From NCBI RefSeq assembly GCF_040448675.1, contig NZ_CP159289.1, forward strand, positions 3,373,001 to 3,437,000: 64,000 nucleotides of DNA. Direction: 5' to 3'. Positions 41,767-51,302 of the stretch are shown here, one piece after another. The stretch's first letter is position 1, and each line of letters begins with the position of its first letter. The notes under the pieces are model-generated. The model did not search any database. It was not told the origin of the DNA and was given only the letters and a program-made list of their open reading frames with translations. The position numbers and the translations under genes are program-made. This DNA is from Dyadobacter sp. 676 (GTDB lineage Bacteria > Bacteroidota > Bacteroidia > Cytophagales > Spirosomataceae).

Positions 41767-43501
41767 ATGTCCAATCAGGAAACACTCCATATACCGACCC
41801 GCGCGAAGCGGCCTTTTTATCGGGGAAGAATTTGATTTGAAGAAATGGGATGATGTTCAGCCGTTCTTCGAAAATCTGAAAAACAGGGAAATCAACTCGG
41901 TTGAGGAACTGCGGCAATGGTTCGCGGACCGCAGCGAGATTGAATCCTACCTCTCGGAAAATTTTGCCTGGCGTTATATCCGTCAGACGTGCGATACGGC
42001 TAACACCGGCCTGATCAACGCGTTGCAATTCTTTATCACGGAAATCCAGCCGAAACTGGCGGAATATGGCAATGCGCTCGATAAGAAGATCGTCGACAAC
42101 CCGTTTCTGGGCGAATTGACGGAACCCGGCTTTGCGATCACATTGCGCGGGATGAAGAAGGCGATCGAGATTTTTCGGGACGAAAATATCCCGCTGATCA
42201 CAGAAATGCAGACCGAGGAGCGTAAATACGGTGCTATCGCGGGCGCGATGACCGTTACGCTCGATGGCGAGGAAATGACGCTGCAGCGCGCTGCCGACCG
42301 CCTGCAATCCACGGACCGCAATGTGCGCGAAGAGGCATGGCGAGCCATCAGCGAACGTCGCTATGAAGATCATGAAAAACTGGACGATTTGCTGAACAGG
42401 CTCGTTGGCCTTCGCGACCAGGTGGGCCGTAATGCGGGTTTCAGCAATTACCGTGACTATATGTTCGCGGCCATGGGCCGTTTCGATTACACGCCGCAGG
42501 ATTGTTTCAACTTCCACGGTTCCGTGAAAAAGGCGGTGGTGCCGGTTTTGAATGAAATGGCAGCCGAACGTAAGGCTGCATTGCAGGTCGATGCATTGCG
42601 CCCCTGGGATACAAAGGTCGATCCGAAGGGGTTGCCGCCCTTGAAACCATTTGAAACCGGGGAAGAATTGCTCGATAAAACGATCCGTGTATTCTCGCGC
42701 CTCGACCCGTTCCTGGGCGATTGCCTCCGGATAATGAAAACCATGAAGCATCTCGACCTCGAATCGCGCAAGGGCAAGGCGCCGGGTGGTTATAATTACC
42801 CGCTCGACGAGATCGGCGTGCCGTTCATTTTCATGAATGCGACGTCGAACCTGCGCGATATGGTCACGCTCCTGCACGAGGGCGGGCACGCGGTGCATTC
42901 ACTCGTAACGCGCGACCTGGCGCTCAACTCGTTCAAACACACGCCTTCGGAAGTGGCCGAGCTTGCTTCGATGTCGATGGAGCTGATCACCATGGATTTC
43001 TGGGACGAGTTTTTTGAAAATGAAGAAGACCTGAAACGTGCCAAAATCACGCATTTGGAATCGATCATCGAGACCTTGCCGTGGGTAGCGACGGTGGACA
43101 AGTTCCAGCATTGGATGTACGAAAACCCGCAGCATACGCCGGAGCAGCGTACCGGGGCGTGGGTGCGTATTTATGAGGAGTTTACCGATTCGGTCATAGA
43201 CTGGTCGGGGTTAGAAAACTTCAAAAAGTACCTGTGGCAGCGGCAGTTGCATATTTACGAAGTGCCATTCTACTACATCGAATATGGTATCGCGCAACTC
43301 GGGGCCATCGGTGTCTGGAAAAACTACCGGCAAGACCCGGCCGCCGGTTTGAAGGGTTACCTGAATGCATTGAAGCTGGGTTACACCGCCACCATCGGCG
43401 AAATTTACCAGGCGGCGAACATTCCGTTCGATTTTTCGGAGCGGCACATCGCCGAGCTGATGCAGTTCGTACGCGACGAATTGGCCGAGTTAAAAAAATA
43501 A
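41767..43501 (+). CDS. M3-family oligoendopeptidase with apparent frameshift near codon 18
   Basis: About 577 residues when joined. The main frame holds the zinc site HEGGHAVHS near residue 350 of the open part (HExxH) and the distant glutamate in SEVASLASMSMEL, as in PepF/M3 peptidases that cut short peptides in the cytoplasm. The open frame has no good start: it begins at a TTG (41837). The ATG at 41767 reads MSNQETLHIPTRAKRPF and then goes out of frame. Removing one T from the T5 run at 41814-41818 gives RPFIGEEFDLKKWDD, a normal family start. An assembly insertion is the simplest explanation. Confidence 0.9.
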
Positions 43502-43519
43502 TATTTCAGCAGTCCGCAA

Positions 43520-43551
43520 TTTGGTGGTTATGAAATTGGCGGTTATTTTTG
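43520..43551 (+). promoter_or_regulatory. Promoter of the small lipoprotein gene
   Basis: TTTG (43520-43523), 20 bp, then TATTTTTG (43544-43551), an exact -7 match. It lies 27 bp before the ATG. Confidence 0.65.
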
Positions 43552-43578
43552 CGCACAATACTATGAACGATCAAAGAA

Positions 43579-43833
43579 ATGAAATTCAATAAAATAGTTG
43601 CTTTTGTTGCGTGTGTGGTGCTTCTTTCCTCTTGTGAATACCAAAAATATAATCACAAGGATCAGAAAGACGTGAATGCCGGTAACGAATGGGTGTACGG
43701 CGTAAGCCCCGATTCCCTGCCGCGCCAAATGTCATTCAAGTATGATCCCAAGCCTGAGCTCGACGCGCGCGTGAACGACATCCGTGCGAAACTTTACGGT
43801 GGTAAAATTCCAAGCTCGCTGGTGAAAGAATAG
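43579..43833 (+). CDS. Small hypothetical lipoprotein
   Basis: 84 residues. The signal peptide ends in LLSSCEYQ with the lipobox cysteine at Cys19, so the mature part is about 65 residues and lipid-anchored. The rest is polar, with Asn, Lys and Asp early and a charged helical end (DARVNDIRAKLYGGK). No domain was recognised. It has a good promoter and a clear terminator, so it is a separate, probably well-expressed unit. Its function is unknown. Confidence 0.75.
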   Translation: MKFNKIVAFVACVVLLSSCEYQKYNHKDQKDVNAGNEWVYGVSPDSLPRQMSFKYDPKPELDARVNDIRAKLYGGKIPSSLVKE

Positions 43834-43858
43834 CAGCCATTCATTGAGAAAATATACG

Positions 43859-43892
43859 AGATATCCCCACGAAATAGGGATATCTTTTTTTT
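43859..43892 (+). terminator. Terminator of the small lipoprotein gene
   Basis: AGATATCCC (43859-43867) pairs with GGGATATCT (43877-43885) and is followed by a run of eight T. The next 180 bp up to the epimerase gene hold no recognised feature. Confidence 0.9.
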
Positions 43893-44073
43893 GCGCTGCT
43901 TATTCGATTATTGAACAATTTTAATATTGCATTACGCGTATTATCCTTCTGGATTCCGCCCATTGACTAAGTGATGTTGGGTCGATTGAACATTTTTAAT
44001 TTACTTTACGTATTCGAGGCAGGGCGAAACCGAAATTTTAGAAAGAAATAAGCGATTAAAAAGTATTCAAAAC

Positions 44074-45150
44074 ATGAACATAGCTTTGGTCACCGGCTCG
44101 GCCGGACTCATTGGAAGTGAATCGGTTGCTTTTTTGGCTGACAAGTTTGATCTGGTCATCGGAATCGACAACAACCTTCGTCAATACTTTTTCGGGGCCG
44201 ACGGTAACACCGAGTGGAACCGTAACCGCATCGAGGAAGCTTACGGAAATTACAAGCATTATTCTGCCGATATCCGCGAGGTCAGCCAGCTCGAACCGAT
44301 CTTCAAAGAGTACGGAACGGATATTAAGATGATCGTCCACGCCGCGGCGCAACCGAGCCATGACTGGGCAGCCCGCGAGCCTTTCACCGATTTTGGCGTA
44401 AACGCGGTGGGAACATTGAACATGCTCGAAATGACCCGCCAGCACGCTCCTGAGGCTGTATTTATTTTTACATCTACCAATAAAGTTTACGGCGATAATC
44501 CGAACTATCTCCCATTGGTGGAACTCGAAACCCGCTGGGAAATCGACGAAAGCCACCCGTATTTCAAAAACGGTATCGACGAGAACCACAGCATCGACCA
44601 TACGAAACACTCGATTTTCGGCGCTTCCAAAGTCGCCGCCGACATTATGGTGCAGGAATACGGCCGCTATTTCGGCATGAAAACGGCTGTTTTCCGCGGC
44701 GGATGCCTCACCGGCCCCAACCACTCCGGCGCACAGTTGCACGGCTTCCTGGCTTACCTGATGAAATGTGCCATTACCGGAACGCATTACACCATTTTCG
44801 GGTACAAAGGCAAGCAGGTCCGCGATAATATCCACAGCCACGACCTGGTGAACATGTTCTGGCATTTCTATCAAAACCCGCGTCCGGGCGAAGTCTACAA
44901 CGCCGGCGGCGGCCGTTTCGCCAATTGTTCGATGCTCGAAGCCATTGCATTGTGCGAGCAGATTACCGGAAACAAACTCTCTTACTCGTATTCTGAAACC
45001 AACCGTATCGGGGACCACATCTGGTATGTAAGCGATCTTTCGAAATTCAAGTCGCATTACCCCGATTGGAACTGGGAATTCGGCCTGGTGGAAACGCTCA
45101 CGCAGATCCACGACGGAATCGCGTCGCGATTAGGAGTTAAAACGGTTTAA
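44074..45150 (+). CDS. NAD-dependent nucleotide-sugar epimerase/dehydratase (CDP-paratose 2-epimerase-like)
   Basis: 358 residues, extended short-chain dehydrogenase fold. The Rossmann start is [13 protein letters not shown] (TGxxGxxG, about residues 4-16), followed by [16 protein letters not shown] near 131 holds the Ser/Thr site. The usual YxxxK is FGASK here, with Phe182 in place of the catalytic tyrosine and Lys186 retained. [12 protein letters not shown] near 285 fits the CDP-tyvelose/paratose epimerase branch. It heads a locus with two glycosyltransferases and probably supplies or modifies their nucleotide sugar. The exact substrate is not known. Confidence 0.8.
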   Translation: MNIALVTGSAGLIGSESVAFLADKFDLVIGIDNNLRQYFFGADGNTEWNRNRIEEAYGNYKHYSADIREVSQLEPIFKEYGTDIKMIVHAAAQPSHDWAAREPFTDFGVNAVGTLNMLEMTRQHAPEAVFIFTSTNKVYGDNPNYLPLVELETRWEIDESHPYFKNGIDENHSIDHTKHSIFGASKVAADIMVQEYGRYFGMKTAVFRGGCLTGPNHSGAQLHGFLAYLMKCAITGTHYTIFGYKGKQVRDNIHSHDLVNMFWHFYQNPRPGEVYNAGGGRFANCSMLEAIALCEQITGNKLSYSYSETNRIGDHIWYVSDLSKFKSHYPDWNWEFGLVETLTQIHDGIASRLGVKTV

Positions 45151-45162
45151 AATCACATTCAG

Positions 45163-45192
45163 GGCCTCCGGAACCACCTTCCGGGGGGCTTT
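45163..45192 (+). terminator. GC-rich hairpin after the epimerase gene
   Basis: GCCTCCGGAA pairs imperfectly with TTCCGGGGGGC and is followed by only three T residues. It may be a weak terminator or attenuator inside the glycan locus. Confidence 0.5.
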
Positions 45193-45205
45193 CTAACTCT
45201 CTCCC

Positions 45206-46153
45206 ATGCCAGAAAATTACGTCATTATTATACCCCAATTCAATGACTGGGAGGCGCTGAATCTGCTGATACAAAAAATTAATGCAGATTTAAACACTCC
45301 AATCCTTCAAAATACGACGCTACTCATTGTGGATGATTGCTCTTCGCGGGCAAGGACCCAGCCATTCGCTGCTTTCAACGGAAAAGAGCTGAAAGTGCTG
45401 CGGCTGTACCGTAACCTCGGCCACCAGAAGGCGATTGCGATCGGGCTTTCGTACGCGGCCGAAAACATGGAGGCGGACAAGGTGATTGTTATGGACGCGG
45501 ATGGAGAGGATGCGCCCGGCGACATCAACAAAATGGCGGAAAAATCGGTCGCCGACCCCGACAAGATCATTTTCGCGGAGCGCAACAAGCGTACAGAGGG
45601 CTTCATGTTCCGGTTTTTTTATGTGATTTATAAATATATATTCAAGCTGCTGACGGGCAAGGTGATCACTTTCGGTAATTTCAGCCTGGTGCCTCAGAGC
45701 CGCTTGCAAAACCTTGTGCGCGTTTCCGAGATATGGAACAATTATCCCGGCGGCGTGATCAAGTCGCGGATTCCTTACGATTCGGTGCTTACCAACCGCG
45801 CCAAAAGACTGGCAGGCGAGAGCAAAATGAATTTTGTTTCACTGGTATTGCATGGTTTAAGCGCGATTTCGGTGATGGTCGATACCACGGCTGTACGGAT
45901 ATTGATCTTCTCTATTTTCATGTCGGGCATTGCCATCGCATTCATTTTCTTTATTCTTTTCCTGAAACTGATCGGGAATGCCACCCCTGGCTGGGCATCG
46001 ACGCTGGGAAGCACGCTGATGATCCTCATGCTGCAATCCTTCCTGATTTCGCTGTTTCTGGTGTTTATGGTGCTGCAATATCGCTCGCAGCAACATTTTA
46101 TTCCCGCCGTTCACTATCGTGACTTTGTCGAAAAAGTAGAGTCTTTCAGCTGA
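45206..46153 (+). CDS. Family 2 glycosyltransferase with two C-terminal membrane helices (dolichol/undecaprenyl-phosphate type)
   Basis: 315 residues. The GT-A domain covers about residues 1-220: VIIIPQFNDWEAL, LIVDDCSSRA, then MDADGEDAPGDI near 95 (DxD motif). Two hydrophobic segments at about 232-258 and 270-295 anchor it, as in DPM1/ArnC-like enzymes that load a sugar onto a polyprenyl-phosphate carrier. The next gene is a multi-membrane transferase that could use this lipid-linked sugar; only 4 bp separate them. That pairing is inference from family roles and position. Confidence 0.88.
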   Translation: MPENYVIIIPQFNDWEALNLLIQKINADLNTPILQNTTLLIVDDCSSRARTQPFAAFNGKELKVLRLYRNLGHQKAIAIGLSYAAENMEADKVIVMDADGEDAPGDINKMAEKSVADPDKIIFAERNKRTEGFMFRFFYVIYKYIFKLLTGKVITFGNFSLVPQSRLQNLVRVSEIWNNYPGGVIKSRIPYDSVLTNRAKRLAGESKMNFVSLVLHGLSAISVMVDTTAVRILIFSIFMSGIAIAFIFFILFLKLIGNATPGWASTLGSTLMILMLQSFLISLFLVFMVLQYRSQQHFIPAVHYRDFVEKVESFS

Positions 46154-46157
46154 TCGT

Positions 46158-47765
46158 ATGTTGAGCTTCGACAATTCACCCACAGTATACTGGTTTATCG
46201 GCTATGTGCTGGCGGGTTTTGTCGTTTTCGCTTCCCAAAACAACTCGCTGCCGACGAGGGCATATCTGTCGGCCGGCGTCGTTCTGCTGGTTTTCATGCG
46301 TTTGCCCGTAATCGTTTTCAACCGGGAGCTCAATCCGGATGAAAGCCAGATGCTCAGCCATGCGTTGACGCTCTACCAGGACCCTGTTTACTGGCGGTCT
46401 GTGGACGGTACGACCATCGGCCCGCTGGATAATTATCTGCTGGTTCTTCCGAAGTTATTCGGGTTCCCGATCGATTACAGTTCCGGCCGCTTTATGGGGC
46501 TGCTATGTGTCGCAGGTGCGTGGATTTTCCTGTTTTCCGCGTTAAAGAACTGGTTCGGGGCCAGCATCGCACGACGTATTTCTATTGTCCCGCTGCTTTT
46601 TGTCGCATTCACGCAGGAAGTTGATTTTGTCCATTATTCGAGTGAACAGCTGCCGGTATTGCTGCTTGCATTTTGCGCCTGGCAAGTTTCCCGCCTTGAC
46701 CCTAAGACAACTCCCACGGCTCCCGGACTTTATTTTCTCGGACTGGCGGCGGGCGCCGTGCCGTTCGGTAAATTACAGGCGGCACCGCTGGCAATCGTCC
46801 TTGTTTTGTCGGCGTTTGCTGTGCTGTTTCAACGTTTCCAACGATATCGTGAACTGAAATCCGTGGCCGCATTGATTCTGGGCGGGCTCACGGTCCCCGT
46901 GTTTTTCCTGGTATTCACGCTCTCTTTCGGCGTATTCGATGATTTGATCGATTTTTATATTCTCGGAAATGCGATTTACGCGAGTGGCAGCACATTTACG
47001 GATATTCCTTCACAATTCCTTAAAATAATCTCGCTGTCCACCGATTTCCAGATTTTCAGTTTTGCATTAACCGTGCCGATGGCAATCGGGCTCATGCGGA
47101 TCGTACGGCTTTATGTGCCTGGCAAAATGGGTTTTCATGTGCCGTTTACAATTCTTTTTTTCCTTCTGGCCTGTATTTACGCAGTCACCAAATCGGGCAA
47201 CGATTTTATCCATTACCTCAATTTTTGTATCATTCCCTGGACGTTGCTCGCCGGATACGGCCTTTCAGCTGTCGAGGGCTGGTCTCTTGCGTTTCCGGCG
47301 ATGATGGTGCTGTGGTTCGGGGGCTACGACGCGCTACATTTCGTAAAAGAGCGCCGCTTGAACGCATTCGACTCGGTTGGGAACACGCAGCTGCACGAGA
47401 GTCCGGTGGTGGCCGAAATCCTGAAACGACGGAAGGACGGAGATTATATGGTTGTCTGGGGTTGGAATTGCAGCTATTATGTAGAAGCGCAACTGGCGGA
47501 GGGAACAGCCGAAAACCATTCCGAGCGATCGATTTTCGAACATCCGATGCGGGAAGTTTACCGGAAGCGCTACCTGTCGGACCTCGCCCGCACGCAGCCG
47601 GCCTTTGTCCTGGATGCCGTGGGCAAGAACAGCCTTTGGGTGCAGGACAAAAAAACTCAGGGCATCGAAAGCTACCCTGAGTTGAATCAATATATTCGTA
47701 GTAGTTATACCCTTGCCGGTGAGTTCGACGACGTGCGCCTGTACGTTCGCAACGATCGCCGCTGA
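46158..47765 (+). CDS. Polytopic membrane glycosyltransferase-like protein (GT-C type)
   Basis: 535 residues with about ten to twelve hydrophobic segments. NRELNPDESQMLSHALTLYQDPVYWRSVDGTTIGPLDNYLL near residues 55-95 resembles the acidic first periplasmic loop of GT-C enzymes (ArnT/PMT-like). VDFVHYSSEQLPVLLLAFCAW follows in a second loop. The C-terminal 130 residues are soluble. It likely transfers a sugar from a polyprenyl carrier, possibly one made by the preceding gene. Its stop abuts that of the convergent Rrf2 gene with no gap. Confidence 0.75.
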   Translation: MLSFDNSPTVYWFIGYVLAGFVVFASQNNSLPTRAYLSAGVVLLVFMRLPVIVFNRELNPDESQMLSHALTLYQDPVYWRSVDGTTIGPLDNYLLVLPKLFGFPIDYSSGRFMGLLCVAGAWIFLFSALKNWFGASIARRISIVPLLFVAFTQEVDFVHYSSEQLPVLLLAFCAWQVSRLDPKTTPTAPGLYFLGLAAGAVPFGKLQAAPLAIVLVLSAFAVLFQRFQRYRELKSVAALILGGLTVPVFFLVFTLSFGVFDDLIDFYILGNAIYASGSTFTDIPSQFLKIISLSTDFQIFSFALTVPMAIGLMRIVRLYVPGKMGFHVPFTILFFLLACIYAVTKSGNDFIHYLNFCIIPWTLLAGYGLSAVEGWSLAFPAMMVLWFGGYDALHFVKERRLNAFDSVGNTQLHESPVVAEILKRRKDGDYMVVWGWNCSYYVEAQLAEGTAENHSERSIFEHPMREVYRKRYLSDLARTQPAFVLDAVGKNSLWVQDKKTQGIESYPELNQYIRSSYTLAGEFDDVRLYVRNDRR

Positions 47766-48209
47766 TTACGATACAATGTCGGTTGCGGCCGTATTCTCCG
47801 CTTGCAACAGATCGTTCAGGGTTGTTTTGTCCAGTACAGCCAGGTTGGCATCCCGCCATCTTTCCAGGACAGTGCGGAGGCTGCAGGTTTCTTCGTCCTT
47901 GCAATCGTCGCATTTGCCATAAAAAAACATGGAAACGCATAATGCCGGGGCAATGGGGCCATCGATGATCCGCAGTACCTTAGAAAAGTTTACTTCTCCG
48001 GGCGGGACGCGAAGCAGGTAGCCGCCGCCTTTCCCTTTCTGGCTTTGTAAAACCCCGTTATTCCGCAGATCGAGCAGGATCGCTTCGAGGAATTTTTTCG
48101 GAATTTTCTCTTTTTCAGCAATATAAGAGATCAATACCGGTCCTTTTCCGTATTGCTCTGCCAGAACTTTGAGGGCTTTCAGCGCGTATTTTGCTTTTTT
48201 TGAAATCAT
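47766..48209 (-). CDS. Rrf2-family transcriptional regulator with cysteine cluster
   Basis: 147 residues. An N-terminal winged helix covers KAKYALKALKVLAEQYGKGPVLISYIAEKEKIPKKFLEAILLDLRNNGVLQSQKGKGGGYLL (about 5-65). Cysteines at about positions 91, 100, 103 and 109 (ALCVSMFFYGKCDDCKDEETC) match the spacing class that ligates an Fe-S cluster in IscR/NsrR-type members. It may therefore sense iron, oxygen or NO. It is a single leftward gene; the target is not apparent. Confidence 0.9.
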   Translation of the reverse strand: MISKKAKYALKALKVLAEQYGKGPVLISYIAEKEKIPKKFLEAILLDLRNNGVLQSQKGKGGGYLLRVPPGEVNFSKVLRIIDGPIAPALCVSMFFYGKCDDCKDEETCSLRTVLERWRDANLAVLDKTTLNDLLQAENTAATDIVS

Positions 48210-48355
48210 TGTTGATCAAATGTACATTTGGGGTCAGCAAGCGTAAAGATGAACCGGTTTTGGCAAATTTCTGCTTTGACTAGTTCTAAATTTCGGATTT
48301 TTAAACAAATATCCTATCCAACAGAACACAATTCGGTGAAACAATAATTCCATCG

Positions 48356-50761
48356 TCAATTTCTGGGAGGTTTTCCGCCGTTCAGCAGCCCCTGCATTCG
48401 CTCCAATGTCTTTTTCTCACCACATAACGACAGAAACGCCTCCCTTTCCAGGTCGATCAGGTATTGTTCGGAAACAAGTTGCGGGTAGCTCAGGTCGCCG
48501 CCATTGATTACGTACGCCAGTTTCTCCGCGATTTTAGCGTCGTGGTCGGTAATGTAATTGGCGAGGCGCATTTGGGTAATGCCCGCCAGGAACAATGCGA
48601 TACCGGTTTTGCCCTGAACTTTGATATCGTTCCGCTGTTTGGGCTGTGTGTACCCGTTATCGGCCAGGTCTATCGCGGCCTGTTTAGCCTCCGCGATCAA
48701 CCTTGAGCGGTTGAGCACGATCTGGTCTTTGTCCTGCAAATAATTCATCGCCTTCGCCTCGTGCGCGGACGTGGATACTTTCGCCTGCGCGATGTTCATG
48801 AATGCATTTTGCAGGATATTCAGCTCCGGGTCGCCGGCCTGATACATGTCCGAGCAGCGGAGCGCCATTTCCTTGGTACCACCGCCCGCGGGGATGAGCC
48901 CCACGCCAAATTCGACCAAACCAATGTAAGTTTCCGCATGCGCAACCACCTTATCGGCATGTAATGTGAGTTCGCAGCCGCCCCCGAGCGCGAGCGTGTG
49001 AGGCGCTACTACCACAGGTACCGACGAATACCGGGCCCGCATCATGGTTTGCTGGAACTGCGAAATCACTAGGTTAATCTCGTCGAACTCCTGCTCCACC
49101 GCATACATGAACAGCATGGCCAGGTTTGCGCCGGCAGAGAATGCTTCCACCGCCTCATTACCAATCACAAGCCCGCGAAAATCCTTTTCCGCGAGGCTAA
49201 TGCTTTTCTGAATGCCTTCGATCACTTCGGCACCCATGGTATTCATTTTGGATTTGAATTCGAGGTTCAGGATGCCGTCGCCGATGTCGTACAGGTTAGC
49301 CCCCGCATTTTTCCATACGATATTGTCGGAAAGGTTGCTGAGCAATATAAAGCTGTCCTGGCCCGGAATGCGTTTGTAGGTTTTGGAAGGAATATCATAA
49401 TACAGCCGTTTTCCATTCTCGACTTTGTAGAACGACTCGTTACCTGCTGCGAGCATTTCGTAAACCCAATCGGCGGGTTTCAAATCCAGCGATTCCATGA
49501 TTGCCAGCATGTTTTTCAAGCCGATCGCGTCCCAGGTTTCAAAAAGGCCGTATTGCCAGCCGAAACCCGCGGTAATGGCCTGGTCGATGCGGAATATTTC
49601 ATCGGAAATTTCGGGAATGCGGAAGGTCGCGTAGCGAAAAACGTCCGCGAAGGTTTTTCTGTAAAAATCACCCGCTTTGTCTTTGCCAGCTACGAGAGCG
49701 GCAAAGCGTTTGTAAACATCGCTGATGTTTTTTGTGCCTTCGAGCGTTTCAAATTTTACCTTACCCGACGGTACATATTCCAAAGTCTTGAAATCCAGCG
49801 CGAGAATTACCGACTTGCCTTTTTCGTCTTTAATCTTTTTATAAAAACCCTGACCCGTTTTATCGCCCAGCCATTTGTTTTCGAACAACTTTTGCATGAT
49901 TCCGGGTAACGCGAATGCCTCGCGCGATTCGTCTTTCCCTTCGCCGGAAGCATACAGGTTGTTCGCCACGTGCACCGTAGTATCGAGCCCTACTACGTCC
50001 GAAAGCCGGTAAGTGCCCGATTTCGGCCTTCCCGCAACCGGGCCGGTCAGTTTATCCACTTCATCCACGCTCAGCCCCATTTCTTCGGCCACGCGGATGG
50101 TTTGTATCAATGCGTAAATGCCCAGTCTATTGGCAATGAAGCCCGGCGTGTCCTTGCAGAGAACCGTCGTTTTTCCCAAAAACAGGTCGCCGTAATGCAT
50201 CAGGAAATCCACGACGCTTTGGTCGGTATCGGCGGTCGGAATGATTTCGAGCAGGCGCAGATAGCGCGGCGGGTTGAAAAAGTGCGTACCGGCGAAATTC
50301 TTGCGGAAGTCCTCGCTCCGGCCTTCGGCCATTAAATGAATGGGGATACCGGAAGTATTCGAAGTTACGAGTGTTCCCGGCTTGCGGAGGGCGTCCACTT
50401 TTTCGTAAAGACTTCTTTTAATGTCCAGCCTCTCGACCACGACCTCGATCACCCAGTCGTAATTTTTAATATCGGCCAGGTTGTCGTCGAAGTTGCCGAC
50501 CTTGATACGCGAAGCGAATGCAGGGCTGTACAATGCCGCCGGCGTCGCTTTGAGCGTAGCTTGGAACGAATCATACACGATCCGGTTCCGGAACGCCGGA
50601 TGATCGGTGGTAATGCCTTTTGCTTTTTCGGCGTCGGTAAGGTCTTTGGGCACAATGTCGAGCATGAGTACTTCCACGCCGATATTGGCAAAATGGCAGG
50701 CAATGCGTGAGCCCATAATGCCCGAACCAAGAACAGCTACTTTACGAATGGAACGATTCAT
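48356..50761 (-). CDS. 3-hydroxyacyl-CoA dehydrogenase / enoyl-CoA hydratase fusion (HCDH-ECH)
   Basis: 801 residues. The N-terminal NAD-binding domain starts VAVLGSGIMGSRIACHFANIGVEVLMLDI. Its C-terminal dehydrogenase domain includes DTPGFIANRLGIYAL near 205, and a second 6PGDH-C-like part follows. The last third is a crotonase domain with ALGGGCELTLHAD and GLVEFGVGLIPAGGGTKEMALR (about 580-640). This order (dehydrogenase first, hydratase last) is the reverse of E. coli FadB. It does the middle two steps of beta-oxidation. It follows marR by 38 bp and should be controlled from the marR promoter with its operator. Confidence 0.94.
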   Translation of the reverse strand: MNRSIRKVAVLGSGIMGSRIACHFANIGVEVLMLDIVPKDLTDAEKAKGITTDHPAFRNRIVYDSFQATLKATPAALYSPAFASRIKVGNFDDNLADIKNYDWVIEVVVERLDIKRSLYEKVDALRKPGTLVTSNTSGIPIHLMAEGRSEDFRKNFAGTHFFNPPRYLRLLEIIPTADTDQSVVDFLMHYGDLFLGKTTVLCKDTPGFIANRLGIYALIQTIRVAEEMGLSVDEVDKLTGPVAGRPKSGTYRLSDVVGLDTTVHVANNLYASGEGKDESREAFALPGIMQKLFENKWLGDKTGQGFYKKIKDEKGKSVILALDFKTLEYVPSGKVKFETLEGTKNISDVYKRFAALVAGKDKAGDFYRKTFADVFRYATFRIPEISDEIFRIDQAITAGFGWQYGLFETWDAIGLKNMLAIMESLDLKPADWVYEMLAAGNESFYKVENGKRLYYDIPSKTYKRIPGQDSFILLSNLSDNIVWKNAGANLYDIGDGILNLEFKSKMNTMGAEVIEGIQKSISLAEKDFRGLVIGNEAVEAFSAGANLAMLFMYAVEQEFDEINLVISQFQQTMMRARYSSVPVVVAPHTLALGGGCELTLHADKVVAHAETYIGLVEFGVGLIPAGGGTKEMALRCSDMYQAGDPELNILQNAFMNIAQAKVSTSAHEAKAMNYLQDKDQIVLNRSRLIAEAKQAAIDLADNGYTQPKQRNDIKVQGKTGIALFLAGITQMRLANYITDHDAKIAEKLAYVINGGDLSYPQLVSEQYLIDLEREAFLSLCGEKKTLERMQGLLNGGKPPRN

Positions 50762-50799
50762 TTCTACTAAGGTTGGTTTCAGGATCGGATTGGCGGCGA

Positions 50800-51264
50800 T
50801 CAGAAGTCTTCGGTGATTTCCCCCGCTTTCAGCTTCTGGTTTTCTTCTTCCACCAGTCTGTTTATTTCTTTAATGACATCAAAAAAGACGACCAGCTTGT
50901 CGAGCGGTATCTTGTCGCGGATCATCGTGTTGAACGAGATCACACCTTCGCGCGCCAGTTCGCGCTTTTCCTTGCCGAGTTCGGTAAGCACAATGCGTAC
51001 GAAGCGCTTGTCGTTTTTGCTGACTTCGCGGCGGATCAACCCTTTTTCTTCGAGATTTTTGAGCATCCGCACGAGGCTGCGGGGTTCCATACCGAGCAAC
51101 GGCGCTATTTTGGTGGCAGGCGTGCCGTTTTCGATATCGATATTCAGCAGGACATACCCGACGGCCATGGTCGTGTCAAAACGCGCGGCATAAGCATTGT
51201 ACATTCTGGATATCGAATGCCATGCCCATTTGATCTGGAAGTCGACGGTTTTTTCCTTGCGCAT
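50800..51264 (-). CDS. MarR-family regulator, predicted repressor of the beta-oxidation genes
   Basis: 154 residues from the ATG at 51264. An in-frame upstream start at 51315 would extend past the predicted transcription start. The winged helix-turn-helix spans about residues 45-110 (PATKIAPLLGMEPRSLVRMLKNLEEKGLIRRE then DKRFVRIVLTELGKE). Such proteins often release DNA when a ligand such as an acyl-CoA binds. It is the first gene of a unit with HCDH-ECH. The palindrome found at its own promoter also occurs at the thiolase and acyl-CoA dehydrogenase promoters. Autoregulation and control of all three are inferred. Confidence 0.88.
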   Translation of the reverse strand: MRKEKTVDFQIKWAWHSISRMYNAYAARFDTTMAVGYVLLNIDIENGTPATKIAPLLGMEPRSLVRMLKNLEEKGLIRREVSKNDKRFVRIVLTELGKEKRELAREGVISFNTMIRDKIPLDKLVVFFDVIKEINRLVEEENQKLKAGEITEDF

Positions 51265-51302
51265 CGTCTCAAAAGCAGTTAGTGTCGGTAATGCCCTTAG
51301 CA

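Noticed and set aside
41693..42898. A 401-codon open frame antisense to the M3 peptidase gene
   Set aside because: Complete overlap with a conserved zinc peptidase, no family features and no start context; a shadow of the coding strand.
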